Assembly: GCA_030695905.1 (NCBI GenBank)
Contig: JAUYOL010000042.1
Location: 1 to 49,326 of the forward strand
Length of the DNA: 49,326 nt
From: Candidatus Omnitrophota bacterium
GTDB taxonomy: Bacteria; Omnitrophota; Gorgyraeia; 2-01-FULL-45-10
Direction: 5' to 3'
Shown here: in pieces, positions 34,260 to 42,650 of the stretch
Layout: each line of letters begins with the position of its first letter
Numbering within the stretch: the stretch's first letter is position 1
Notes under the pieces: generated by a model
The model's database searches: none
Told to the model about the DNA's origin: nothing
Seen by the model: the letters and a program-made list of their open reading frames with translations, nothing else
Translations under genes and position numbers: made by a program

Positions 34260-35936
34260 CTATTTAATCTTTCTCTTTTTGGAGAGAACCCTCTTCTTGT
34301 CCTGACTAAGCTCATAAGTGGGTTTATACGCTTTTTCCGGATTCGGAACTTCACTTAATTCTTGCCCCGGCTTCATCAGCCTTACGGTTATGAAGAATAT
34401 CAATTCAACTTTCTGCCTTATCTTATCTTTTTTCGTGAAGAGTAATCCCAGGTAAGGAACATCCCCGAGAAGGTCTCCGACAAAAGGAAGCTTCTTCTTT
34501 GAGTCGATTATATTCTCTTTTATCATGCCGCCTATGAATATAGTGTCGCCGTCCCTTATCATGACCTTTGTATTTGCCTGACGCGATGAAAATACGGGAG
34601 CAACTATGCCGCTTGAGGCGTCGAGCGTATCATATCTTACAAAATCGCTTATCTCGGGAGCGAGCTCTACAACTATCTCATCCTTCTCATTTATGTGAGG
34701 CACGACTTTTAATTTTATCCCCAGATCCTTCGCGTCATAACCCGATATCTCCATTTTACCCGTCGTAGAATTTCTCTCATACTTAGGAAGATTTATCGTC
34801 TGTCCAACTATAATATTTGCCGGATTATTATTTAATGTCGCTATGCGCGGATTTGAAACTATATTCGTATCAGACCTGGATTTTATCATCTCCAGCACGG
34901 CTTTGAATTGTGAAAAATCGAGCGTCCCAAATGTAAAAGTATCCTTGAATATATCCTGGGTGTAATCAATGTATGGGAATCCTTTAGACCCGGCGGTGCC
35001 CGGAGTCCCTACCGTGCCCAAAGCGTCTATTGGATATGGAGGAGTGGTATTAGCGCCGCTTGCGCCCGTAGTGGTAGTAACTGTATTTGTTGTGCCAGAC
35101 TGGGTCAGAGGATAAAAATTCTCGATAAGGCGGCTGTCTGCACCATAATAATTAAACGGCGCTGTTATCGGCCTCTTGGCGCCGCTCGCGGTAATCTTTA
35201 TGTTCCAGTCTATTCCGAGCTTTTCGCTGTCGCCCAAAACAGTCTCAAGAACCCTGGCCTCTATAAGCACCTGGCTCGTCTCTTTATCGAGCCTTTGCAC
35301 TATCTGGCCTATCTTGTAAACATTCGTCGGTATATCGGTGACGATGACCATATTGGTCCTGTCGTCATGCATTACACTGCCTCTGTCTCCTACGATATCC
35401 TCCACGGAACTTACTATATCTTTCGCCTTTCCATAATTTACCTTAAAGGCCTGGGTTGTAACTTCCTCCTGCTTTAATTTATCTATCGTCACAACGCGTA
35501 TTATATCGCCTTCTCTTTCGTAAGCGAAGCCGTAATTTCTCACTATTATATCGAGTGCCACCTTCCAGGGTTTGTTCGAAAGTTTTAGATCTATAATTCC
35601 TTTGACATCCGGAGCGGCGACTATATCAATACCCGCAACTTCGGATATGTAGGACAGCACTGTCTTTATATCCGCGCCTTTGAAATTAACGGTTACATTG
35701 CCCGGTTCTATCTTAACAGACTCGTCAAGCGCTTCTTCTTCGGCTTCAGATTCTTGCGCGGGTATGGCGGCGGTAGCAACTGCATCTTTAGGTTTTTCCG
35801 ATGAGGCAGGTTCTGCTTGAGGCTTAACTTCAGCAGGCGTATTTTTAGCGGTTTCTTCCGCTAATAAGCCATGCACGGCTACAGTTAAAACAAATGTAAA
35901 AACAACTAAAAATATTTTATTTTTTATTGCCCGCAT
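34260..35936 (-). CDS. pilQ: Type IV pilus secretin, paralogue 2
   Basis: The 558-aa product has the same domain order as its neighbour and very high similarity in N0, N1 and secretin domains (for example DVKGIIDLKL(T/S)NKPWKVALDII in both). The N-terminal acidic linker, the Thr/Gly/Ala-rich spacer and the C-terminal tail (KRVLSKKRKIK) are different. A recent or gene-converted tandem duplication is likely. The start overlaps the PilP-like gene by 20 bp. Confidence 0.9.
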   Translation of the reverse strand: MRAIKNKIFLVVFTFVLTVAVHGLLAEETAKNTPAEVKPQAEPASSEKPKDAVATAAIPAQESEAEEEALDESVKIEPGNVTVNFKGADIKTVLSYISEVAGIDIVAAPDVKGIIDLKLSNKPWKVALDIIVRNYGFAYEREGDIIRVVTIDKLKQEEVTTQAFKVNYGKAKDIVSSVEDIVGDRGSVMHDDRTNMVIVTDIPTNVYKIGQIVQRLDKETSQVLIEARVLETVLGDSEKLGIDWNIKITASGAKRPITAPFNYYGADSRLIENFYPLTQSGTTNTVTTTTGASGANTTPPYPIDALGTVGTPGTAGSKGFPYIDYTQDIFKDTFTFGTLDFSQFKAVLEMIKSRSDTNIVSNPRIATLNNNPANIIVGQTINLPKYERNSTTGKMEISGYDAKDLGIKLKVVPHINEKDEIVVELAPEISDFVRYDTLDASSGIVAPVFSSRQANTKVMIRDGDTIFIGGMIKENIIDSKKKLPFVGDLLGDVPYLGLLFTKKDKIRQKVELIFFITVRLMKPGQELSEVPNPEKAYKPTYELSQDKKRVLSKKRKIK

Positions 35937-36315
35937 TCTCTTTCTCGGGTTCCTGCAAAGTTAAAGCATAATCCCGGCCTTCTATCGAAAGGTCCACCTG
36001 CTTACGGGATATCTTTTTTATCAAAAGGGCGCCAAATTTGTCTTTCTCTTTGACCATCTGGCCGTTTATTATAGCCACCTGTCTACCGCCGATACCGGTA
36101 GCTATACCCTCGAGCCTCAAATCGTCAAAGGATACCACAGTCTCGAGGCCTGCACCGGCGCTTCTCTCCTGTCCTATTAGAGGAACGAACGGATCTCTCT
36201 TGCCTCTGGAATCATAAATAAATCCATCGCTTAAGCTATCCGCGCACCAGATATATGGCGCCGGAATGGATAAAAATACTATTACCAAGAGAGTATACAC
36301 TATTGTCTTATACAT
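35917..36315 (-). CDS. pilP: PilP-like pilus assembly protein
   Basis: The 132-aa product has a signal peptide, then YDSRGKRDPFVPLIG, the typical R-(R)-DPF opening of PilP, and a beta-rich HR-domain-like body (LRLEGIATGIGGRQVAIINGQMV). PilP links PilN/PilO to the secretin. No lipobox is visible, unlike proteobacterial PilP lipoproteins. Position between pilO and pilQ supports the call. Confidence 0.75.
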   Translation of the reverse strand: MYKTIVYTLLVIVFLSIPAPYIWCADSLSDGFIYDSRGKRDPFVPLIGQERSAGAGLETVVSFDDLRLEGIATGIGGRQVAIINGQMVKEKDKFGALLIKKISRKQVDLSIEGRDYALTLQEPEKENAGNKK

Positions 36316-36326
36316 TGCACACTTTA

Positions 36327-36923
36327 TTATTCAGCAGGCAGTACATAGGTATATACCATCAACTCCACATCATGCCTCTTCGGCATCGCGGAGTTTGCCT
36401 TTATGCTGATATCCACTATTTTCATGAATCTGTCGCCATTTTCAAGATTATTCAGGAAACGGCCGAGTTCATGATAACCTGATTTCGCGGTAATTAAAAT
36501 CGGTATCTCCTGATATACGGAGATCTTCTTTTCTTTTTGAAGCTTCATAGTTATGGGCGTTATACCTATAATCGTTATATTGGCGTTCCTGGCCATCTTC
36601 GAGAGGTCTTCCAGCAGGCTCGGTATCTCTTGCTGGGCAGGAAGCTTCTTTTCGTATAACTCTATCTTCTCGTTGTATTCCCCCACTTTCTTTCTCAGTA
36701 TATCTTTTTGGGCTATCAAAGACTTTGCTTCCTTCAGATCCGTCCTCATACCAATGGTCTTTCCTATTACAACTACATCATTCGTAACCCTGGGTAGAAA
36801 AACATAGTATATATAAAGAATGAATACAGTGGCGGACAGCAATATGATCAGTGTGGTGGTCTGCGTCTTTTTGTCCTTAAAGTCGATATTTTTGAAATCT
36901 ATATTTTTTATATTAAAAGCCAT
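36327..36923 (-). CDS. pilO: PilO-like inner-membrane pilus protein
   Basis: The 198-aa product has one N-terminal membrane helix (about 24-46), a coiled coil (about 60-95), and a ferredoxin-like periplasmic domain (about 100-195; ITPITMKLQKEKKISVYQEIPILI, LGRFLNNLENGDRFMKI). It dimerises with PilN to form the inner-membrane platform. It follows pilN with a 5-nt gap. Confidence 0.85.
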   Translation of the reverse strand: MAFNIKNIDFKNIDFKDKKTQTTTLIILLSATVFILYIYYVFLPRVTNDVVVIGKTIGMRTDLKEAKSLIAQKDILRKKVGEYNEKIELYEKKLPAQQEIPSLLEDLSKMARNANITIIGITPITMKLQKEKKISVYQEIPILITAKSGYHELGRFLNNLENGDRFMKIVDISIKANSAMPKRHDVELMVYTYVLPAE

Positions 36924-36928
36924 ATCTG

Positions 36929-37615
36929 CTACCTTATTTTAAAGAGGCATGTTATCTTAAAACTCATGACTTCCTGTCCGGATACCTGCTCTCTTTTTAT
37001 GCTGCCAAGTTCTATATCGCTAAAATCGGAATAAAACGAGGGGTTCTCCTTGAGATTCTTTATGAAGCGCCCTATAAGGGCCGTGCCTTCCTCTCCCATG
37101 CTGGAAGCCGCCCCGGATATAATGAGATATCTTTCAACGACTTTTTCCATAGCCTGCCTGCCTTCCGCGCCGTCTTTGCCTTTCGACGTGTTATTACCGG
37201 AGGCCCTGGGCCTTTCTACCAACTTTTCGTCGTATTCCAGCTGCGTGATCCATACACCGGGCGTTGTTGAATCACTTAAGTCATTCAGCTTTTTCGTCCA
37301 ACTGAATCGCTTTACCATCAATTCATCTATTGCCGACACTTTCCTGCTCATCTTGGATATCTGCGCCTGCAGCTTGTCCGCCTCTTGCTTCTGGGGCAGC
37401 ATCTTGTTGTAACCCTTCTCCATTGAGTTAAAAATGATACTGCCGAGAAATCCCAAGCCGAATACCAGCACCTGTATAGCGACAAATATGACCGCCGCGA
37501 CTATAGCTATCCTGACAAAAAGGATCTTCTGGAGATCTATATTCATAACATCTATTTTAGATGCCGAACGTTTCTTCTTTTTTAACTCTTCCGGCAATAA
37601 ATTTATCTCTATCAT
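36929..37615 (-). CDS. pilN: PilN-like inner-membrane pilus protein
   Basis: The 228-aa product opens with MIEINLLPEELKKKKR, the PilM-binding peptide typical of PilN. It has a membrane helix (about 33-58), a coiled coil and a periplasmic ferredoxin-like domain. A basic/Gly/Ser insertion near 135-155 (ASGNNTSKGKDGAEG) is unusual. It follows pilM by 6 nt. Confidence 0.87.
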   Translation of the reverse strand: MIEINLLPEELKKKKRSASKIDVMNIDLQKILFVRIAIVAAVIFVAIQVLVFGLGFLGSIIFNSMEKGYNKMLPQKQEADKLQAQISKMSRKVSAIDELMVKRFSWTKKLNDLSDSTTPGVWITQLEYDEKLVERPRASGNNTSKGKDGAEGRQAMEKVVERYLIISGAASSMGEEGTALIGRFIKNLKENPSFYSDFSDIELGSIKREQVSGQEVMSFKITCLFKIR

Positions 37616-37621
37616 ATATTT

Positions 37622-38653
37622 TTACCTTATCGCGAGGCCGACGGCCACCGCAAAAGACCTGCTCATCTTTTTTATAAGATCCGCGTTCTGTGTTACTCTG
37701 GATGTGTCGAGAAATTGCGTCGGATCCCACAAGAATGGTTTTGACTCGAATGCTTCATGGAAAGCGCCTTCCAGGCCCACAAGATCGGAAGTGCCGCCGG
37801 AAAGATATATCTCATCAATGCCCATGCCGGACTGGTTCTCATAATAACTGAATGAGAGCCTCATCTCATCAAGAAGATTATTAAGCATGCTTTTAGTGCA
37901 ACTCACCACATCCGGCGCCTTATCTTTGGGCGCTATCTTTATGTTTTCCGCGCCTGCCGGATCAAGGTTAAGGCCCTTGGAAATAACATTATTAAAATCC
38001 GCGCCGCCTATAGCGACGTCTCTGGAGAAGTGCAGCACACCGTCTCGAACTATACTGACATTTGTCAGGCCCGAGCCTATGTTGAGAAGCGCCGCCGTCT
38101 TGTTCGTATCGTGATTATTGAAATTTTTTAAAAACGAATTCGCGATGGCGAATGTATCCACATCTACGATCCTTACGTCCAGGCCACCGGCCTCGGCAAT
38201 TGCTATCTTGCCCATAACGAGTTCTTTTTTGACAGCGACAAGCAGCATATCAAGCTTATTCTCTTTTTCATCCTTCTTCAAAACCTGGTAATCTATTATG
38301 CAGTCGTCTATCGCAAACGGGATATACTTTTCCGCCTCGAATTTTATCGCCCCTTTTAATTCGTCCTCTCTCATCTTTGGCATCGAAACAAACCGTACTA
38401 TTGTCGAAGGTCCCGATACGGACACACTGACTTCTTTAGATGATATCTTTGATTCTTCAATCAGTGATTTGATGGATTCTACGAGAGTCTCTTTTGATGG
38501 GTTGGGAAGTTTCTTCAGGCCTATATGCGCCAAGATAGACTTACCTTCGAGGTTTTCTATCTCGACTATCTTTACCGCGGAACTTCCGATATCAAGGCCT
38601 ATCCTATTCTTAGGCTTGGTCTGGAAGCTTTTTTTAAAATCAAAACTAAACAT
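37622..38653 (-). CDS. pilM: PilM, actin-like pilus assembly ATPase
   Basis: The product is 343 aa from 38653. The actin fold is shown by RIGLDIGSSAVKIVEIE, the SHS2/1C domain (about 60-150), ALLNIGSGLTNVSIVRDG and YLSGGTSDLVGLEGAF. PilM binds PilN on the cytoplasmic side and helps dock PilB. The open frame extends 50 residues upstream into the prepilin gene, but MFSFDFKKSF is the natural start. It lies 1 nt after the prepilin stop, so translation is coupled. Confidence 0.92.
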   Translation of the reverse strand: MFSFDFKKSFQTKPKNRIGLDIGSSAVKIVEIENLEGKSILAHIGLKKLPNPSKETLVESIKSLIEESKISSKEVSVSVSGPSTIVRFVSMPKMREDELKGAIKFEAEKYIPFAIDDCIIDYQVLKKDEKENKLDMLLVAVKKELVMGKIAIAEAGGLDVRIVDVDTFAIANSFLKNFNNHDTNKTAALLNIGSGLTNVSIVRDGVLHFSRDVAIGGADFNNVISKGLNLDPAGAENIKIAPKDKAPDVVSCTKSMLNNLLDEMRLSFSYYENQSGMGIDEIYLSGGTSDLVGLEGAFHEAFESKPFLWDPTQFLDTSRVTQNADLIKKMSRSFAVAVGLAIR

Positions 38654-38654
38654 A

Positions 38655-39017
38655 TTAATTAGCCAATTTATGGCCTTCACTTTCAAGGCTGCAGGAAACT
38701 TGCGGTGTTTCTCCCACGGTATGTAAAGTATATGCCCCGCCAGCAGGGCATTCCTTTTTTCCGCCTTGCGTAAAATTATTGTATATATCGTCTTCGTCCA
38801 CACCTGATATCGCGGTTCCGGCCGGTATCTGTCTTTCGAGTGCCCATTGGTCTATTGCGCCGCTTATCTTATCGAGATTGGCTATGCATATGGTCTTCTG
38901 TGAGTTAATTCTTATTGTGATGAAGGTTGGGATGGCTATGGCGAGTATAAGCGCGATAATTGCCACGACGCACAATATCTCTACGAGAGTGAAGCCTTTA
39001 TTTGGGTTAATACGCAT
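38655..39017 (-). CDS. Type IV prepilin, minor or second
   Basis: The product is 120 aa from the ATG at 39017. A short leader MRINPNKG is followed by the prepilin-peptidase site and FTLVEILCVVAIIALILAIAI, with Glu5 present. The body has Cys pairs (KTICIANLDK, KKECPAGG, QVSCSLES). The longer frame to 39098 is rejected because it runs through a promoter and the major-pilin terminator. With TAATAT ending 13 bp before ATG, the leader is about 7 nt without Shine-Dalgarno. Confidence 0.85.
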   Translation of the reverse strand: MRINPNKGFTLVEILCVVAIIALILAIAIPTFITIRINSQKTICIANLDKISGAIDQWALERQIPAGTAISGVDEDDIYNNFTQGGKKECPAGGAYTLHTVGETPQVSCSLESEGHKLAN

Positions 39018-39030
39018 AAATAATAAAACA

Positions 39031-39059
39031 ATATTATCATGATAGAAGATAAAAGTCAA
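39031..39059 (-). promoter_or_regulatory. Promoter of second prepilin and pilMNOPQ
   Basis: TTGACT (39059-39054), 17 bp, TAATAT (39036-39031). Predicted start about 39024, seven bases from the ATG. It lies directly after the major-pilin terminator. Confidence 0.6.
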
Positions 39060-39070
39060 GGCGACGCAAC

Positions 39071-39107
39071 AAAATAAAAACCCCGCGCTTAAAAGCACGG
39101 GGTTTTT
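39071..39107 (-). terminator. Strong terminator after the major prepilin
   Basis: On the minus strand AAAAACCCCGTGC pairs with GCGCGGGGTTTTT (one G-T wobble) around a TTTTAA loop, ending in a T-rich tail. It makes the major prepilin a single-gene unit. Confidence 0.85.
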
Positions 39108-39135
39108 AAGTACTAACTTCCAAACTGTCTATAAA

Positions 39136-39462
39136 TTACAACGTATGCCCGGCTGTTCCGTTAGGACAAACGGGATCCGCATTTAAGGCAGCTGGAATAG
39201 CATAAGCAACGCCGTTGCATGCCGGCCATACTCTTATATAGCCAGGCACGAGCTGGGCCTGGGTTGGAGGAACCGCCAAACCAAGATCAAGCGCAGCAAC
39301 CTGTATGCCCCCCTGAATCTGCTTCAGGTTCGCTATACAAGCGTTTCTCTGTGCGGTTGTTCTCGCGTTCACGAAGTTCGGAATGGCTATTGCCGCCAAT
39401 AGACCTATAATTGCAACTACTATCATTATTTCCACTAATGTAAAGCCTTTTCTTCTTAACAT
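39136..39462 (-). CDS. pilA: Type IV prepilin, probable major pilin
   Basis: The product is 108 aa from the ATG at 39462, preceded by a GGGGGGTGA ribosome binding site. MLRRKG is the leader; FTLVEIMIVVAIIGLLAAIAIPNF is the N-methylated assembly helix with Glu5. The body is very short (about 75 residues), with a Cys pair (PACNGV, DPVCPNG) likely forming a C-terminal loop. Its own consensus promoter, long leader and strong terminator point to high, separate expression, hence major pilin. The GTG at 39471 is rejected as part of the ribosome binding site. Confidence 0.88.
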   Translation of the reverse strand: MLRRKGFTLVEIMIVVAIIGLLAAIAIPNFVNARTTAQRNACIANLKQIQGGIQVAALDLGLAVPPTQAQLVPGYIRVWPACNGVAYAIPAALNADPVCPNGTAGHTL

Positions 39463-39648
39463 GTCACTCACCCCCCTTCTTCACTTTTTATAAGGATGCA
39501 CTTGGAGTATATATAAATAAAAAAAACTCCAAAAAGACCCAATTTCAAAGCTTCCTTTTTGTTAACTTAGGCCTAGTTGGAGAACTTATATTCCCATTAA
39601 ACTATATATAATGGCATTTTAAAGATAATATCCCCTTCAAGACCTTAC
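39463..39648 (-). promoter_or_regulatory. Long structured 5' leader of the major prepilin
   Basis: About 186 nt separate the predicted transcription start from the ATG; no ORF is seen. It has inverted repeats CCATTA/TAATGG (about 39590-39613), TTGGAGT/ACTCCAA (about 39501-39532), and an imperfect palindrome AACTAGGCCTAAGTT near 39565. It does not match the c-di-GMP-I riboswitch consensus that I know. Confidence 0.5.
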
Positions 39649-39654
39649 ACAAGA

Positions 39655-39683
39655 AGTATACCCTATAAATGCCGCTTTGTCAA
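39655..39683 (-). promoter_or_regulatory. Consensus promoter of the major prepilin
   Basis: TTGACA (39683-39678), 17 bp, TATACT (39660-39655), just after the pilC stop and a GATAGGCA/TGCCTATC hairpin that may end pilC mRNA. Confidence 0.75.
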
Positions 39684-39699
39684 GATAGGCAATAAATGC

Positions 39700-40917
39700 C
39701 TATCCGCCGCCCATTATGGATGTAACCTTAAATATAGGCAGAAACATACATATAACCACGGTCCCTATTACGATGCCTAAGAACGCTATTATGAGAGGCT
39801 CTATCAGGCTGGTAAGCCCGCTTACAGCCGCGTCAACCTGCTCATCGTAAAAATCGGCTATTTTTGTCAACATCTTCTCAAGCTGGCCCGACTGTTCTCC
39901 GACAGAGATCATCCTGACAACCATGGGAGGGAATAATTTCGACCTGGCTAACGGCTCTGCCACGCTTTCCCCCTCGCGAACATTGTTCTTCACAGTATCA
40001 ACGGCCATTTCTATGGCTCTATTTCCCGCTGTTTTACCCACTATATCCAGGGAATTCAGTATGGGAACGCCGCTTTTTATCAGTGTGGAAAGGGTTCTTG
40101 TAAACTTACTTATCGCGACTTTCTTAAATAACACGCCAAATATCGGCATTTTCAGCAGCAACGAATCATATACGAGCCTTCCTTTTTCGGTCCTGACGAA
40201 TCTAATGGCGAAGAAAGCTATAATAACAACCGCACCTACGATAGCCGGAAAGTAATATCTTATGGCATCGCTTATGCCTATCATTATCATGGTTGGTTTT
40301 GGCAATGCCGCGCCGAATCCCGCGAATATCTCTTTGAATATCGGTATGACCTTAAGAAGCAAAACCAATGTTATGGCTACTGCCATGCCGCTTACAACAG
40401 CCGGATATACAAGGGCCGATCCTATCTTTTTTTGCAGAGCGCTGGTCTTTTCAAGATATGCGGCTAACCTATCCAATATCTCATCAAGCATACCGCTGGA
40501 CTCACCCGCCTTTACCATGCTTACAAATAATGGCGAGAATGCTTTCTTATGTTTAGATAAAGCGTCCGATAAGCTGGAGCCGGTTTCGATGTCATTTCGT
40601 ATCTTAAGTATCATGGCGCCAAATGTTTTGTTTTCCATCTGCTCGCCCAGTATATCAAGCGCCCCGACTAAAGGTATACCTGCGTCGACCATCGTGGCAA
40701 GCTGTCTTGAGAAGACCACGAGATCGTCTATCTTTATCTTCTTGCCCTTGAATAGCGAAAAAGACTTGGAAAATTTCGGGAGGGCTTCATCTACAGAAAC
40801 TATTATAAGGCCTTTTTTACGCAGAGTATCCACTGCCTGCGCGCGGTCCGGAGCCTCAAAGGAACCGTTTACGGTTTTTCCGGAATTATCTTTAGCTGCA
40901 TATTTAAAATTGGGCAT
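39700..40917 (-). CDS. pilC: PilC, pilus inner-membrane platform protein
   Basis: The 405-aa GspF-family protein has a short N-terminal strand domain (PNFKYAAKDNSGKTVNG) and two repeated GspF domains (about 70-195 and 270-395; FSRQLATMVDAGIPLVGALDIL and FTRTLSTLIKSGVPILNSLDIV). Three membrane helices follow the usual layout. It couples PilB/PilT rotation to pilin insertion. It follows pilB by 4 nt and ends in GGG. Confidence 0.93.
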   Translation of the reverse strand: MPNFKYAAKDNSGKTVNGSFEAPDRAQAVDTLRKKGLIIVSVDEALPKFSKSFSLFKGKKIKIDDLVVFSRQLATMVDAGIPLVGALDILGEQMENKTFGAMILKIRNDIETGSSLSDALSKHKKAFSPLFVSMVKAGESSGMLDEILDRLAAYLEKTSALQKKIGSALVYPAVVSGMAVAITLVLLLKVIPIFKEIFAGFGAALPKPTMIMIGISDAIRYYFPAIVGAVVIIAFFAIRFVRTEKGRLVYDSLLLKMPIFGVLFKKVAISKFTRTLSTLIKSGVPILNSLDIVGKTAGNRAIEMAVDTVKNNVREGESVAEPLARSKLFPPMVVRMISVGEQSGQLEKMLTKIADFYDEQVDAAVSGLTSLIEPLIIAFLGIVIGTVVICMFLPIFKVTSIMGGG

Positions 40918-40921
40918 CCTC

Positions 40922-42646
40922 TTAATCCTCCGACGTGACTCTTAAAACCTCTTCCAATGTTGTAACACCCATGATGCAGTTTTCAACGGCGTTATCTCTC
41001 AAGGTCATCATCCCTTTTTCTTTGACCGCGTAATCCTTTATTTCATCGCTCGACGCCTTCTTCATTATCATGCTTCTTACAGGATCATCTATTAACAGCG
41101 CCTCGAGTATGGCTATTCTCCCATAGTAACCGGTGTCGTTACATCGCGGACATCCCCTGCCTTTGTAAAAAGTCTTTACGGATCTGGTCTTCATTTCCCC
41201 TGATTCCAGGCCCAGCCTTTCTAAAACGTCCTGGGGTATCGCCATCTCCTCTTTGCAATTTTCGCAAATCTTTCTCATAAGACGCTGCGCTGACGCGAGT
41301 ATTAAGCTTGACGCCACAAGAAACGGCTCTACTCCCATATCTATCAACCTGGTTATGGCTCCGGCAGAATCATTTGTATGCAAAGTGCTCAATATAAGTT
41401 GACCCGTAAGAGACGCTTTAATGGCTATATCGGCTGTTTCAAAATCACGTATTTCTCCCACCATTATTATATCCGGGCTTTGTCTTAACACGCTCTTTAA
41501 GCCCGTCGCGAACGTCAGGCCTATCTCGGGCCTGGCGGGTATCTGTGTAATCCCTTCGGTTTCATACTCGACGGGATCTTCCAATGTTATTATATTGCGC
41601 TCCGCCACATTAAGCTGGCTTATTATTGAATACAGCGTTGTAGATTTGCCGCTTCCGGTCGGGCCGGTAACCAGTATCATTCCATAAGGCCTGGCGAGGG
41701 CTGTTTTAAAAGTTTCTAAAGGCTGCGGTAAAAATCCTAATTTTTCCAACCCTATATTTATGCTCGACTTGTCCAGTATCCTCAATACCACCTTGCCGCC
41801 AAAAGTTATCGGCAGCACCGATACTCTGAAGTCTATCTCTTTGCCTTCAAAGCTTATCTTAAAGCGTCCGTCCTGCGGCAGGCGTGTTTCAGTGATGTCA
41901 AGCTTAGACATTATCTTAAGGCGCGCGAGTACCGCGTTCTGGTTTTTTTTAGGTAAAGTAAAGACGTCGTGAAGGCTTCCGTCTATCCTGTATCTGACCT
42001 TTAAGAATTTTTCGTTTGGTTCGATATGTATATCACTGGCTCTCTTCTTTATAGCTTCGTTAAGAATAAGGCTCACCACTTTTACTATCGGCGCCTTTTG
42101 GCTCTCTTCCGTTACCTCGCTGACATCTATCCTCTCCTCCTCAACGATCTCCACGTCATCACCCGGCTTTACCTCTTCAAGTATTTTAGATATCTCCTGA
42201 GTCTGCGCAGTTGTGCCATAATACGAATTTATCGCGTCTTTTATTTCGCTTTCCTGAGCGATAACAAGATCTATCTTAAAATGCGTCATCATCTTTACAT
42301 CATCGATGGCAAAAACATTCAGAGGATCCGATATTACTACTGTCAGTACATTGCCTATCTTGGAAAGAGGTAAAAGCGTGTACTGACGCGCGACCTTTTC
42401 GGGTATAAGCCGAAGCAGTTCTTTGTCTATCTTATATTTCGCAAGATCTATCGGCGGAATATCAAGGTGGCTGCTCATAGCGACAACGAGGCTCTTTTGA
42501 GATACAAACCCTTTGTCTACAAGTATCTTCCCCAGGCTCCCGCCCGACGTCTTTTGGATTTCAAGCGCCTTATCAAGGTCCTTCTTTTTGAGAAGGTTGC
42601 CTTTTATAAGTATATCTGTAAGCTTGTCTTTTAGTGATTCTGCCAT
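40922..42646 (-). CDS. pilB: PilB-type extension ATPase, paralogue 1
   Basis: The product is 574 aa from 42646. An MshEN domain (about 1-145) has the tandem L-x-x-x-L..G.....L..AL pattern. The ATPase core has Walker A GPTGSGKST, Asp box, Walker B DIIMVGEIRDFETA and His box STLHTNDSAG. The zinc-site cysteines are CENC and CPRC. A longer frame to 42700 overlaps the upstream pilB and is rejected. It drives pilus extension. Confidence 0.92.
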   Translation of the reverse strand: MAESLKDKLTDILIKGNLLKKKDLDKALEIQKTSGGSLGKILVDKGFVSQKSLVVAMSSHLDIPPIDLAKYKIDKELLRLIPEKVARQYTLLPLSKIGNVLTVVISDPLNVFAIDDVKMMTHFKIDLVIAQESEIKDAINSYYGTTAQTQEISKILEEVKPGDDVEIVEEERIDVSEVTEESQKAPIVKVVSLILNEAIKKRASDIHIEPNEKFLKVRYRIDGSLHDVFTLPKKNQNAVLARLKIMSKLDITETRLPQDGRFKISFEGKEIDFRVSVLPITFGGKVVLRILDKSSINIGLEKLGFLPQPLETFKTALARPYGMILVTGPTGSGKSTTLYSIISQLNVAERNIITLEDPVEYETEGITQIPARPEIGLTFATGLKSVLRQSPDIIMVGEIRDFETADIAIKASLTGQLILSTLHTNDSAGAITRLIDMGVEPFLVASSLILASAQRLMRKICENCKEEMAIPQDVLERLGLESGEMKTRSVKTFYKGRGCPRCNDTGYYGRIAILEALLIDDPVRSMIMKKASSDEIKDYAVKEKGMMTLRDNAVENCIMGVTTLEEVLRVTSED

Positions 42647-42650
42647 AAAA

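Noticed and set aside
39463-39648. c-di-GMP riboswitch in the pilin leader
   Set aside because: The conserved aptamer core of the known class I and its helices cannot be recognised; only simple inverted repeats are present.
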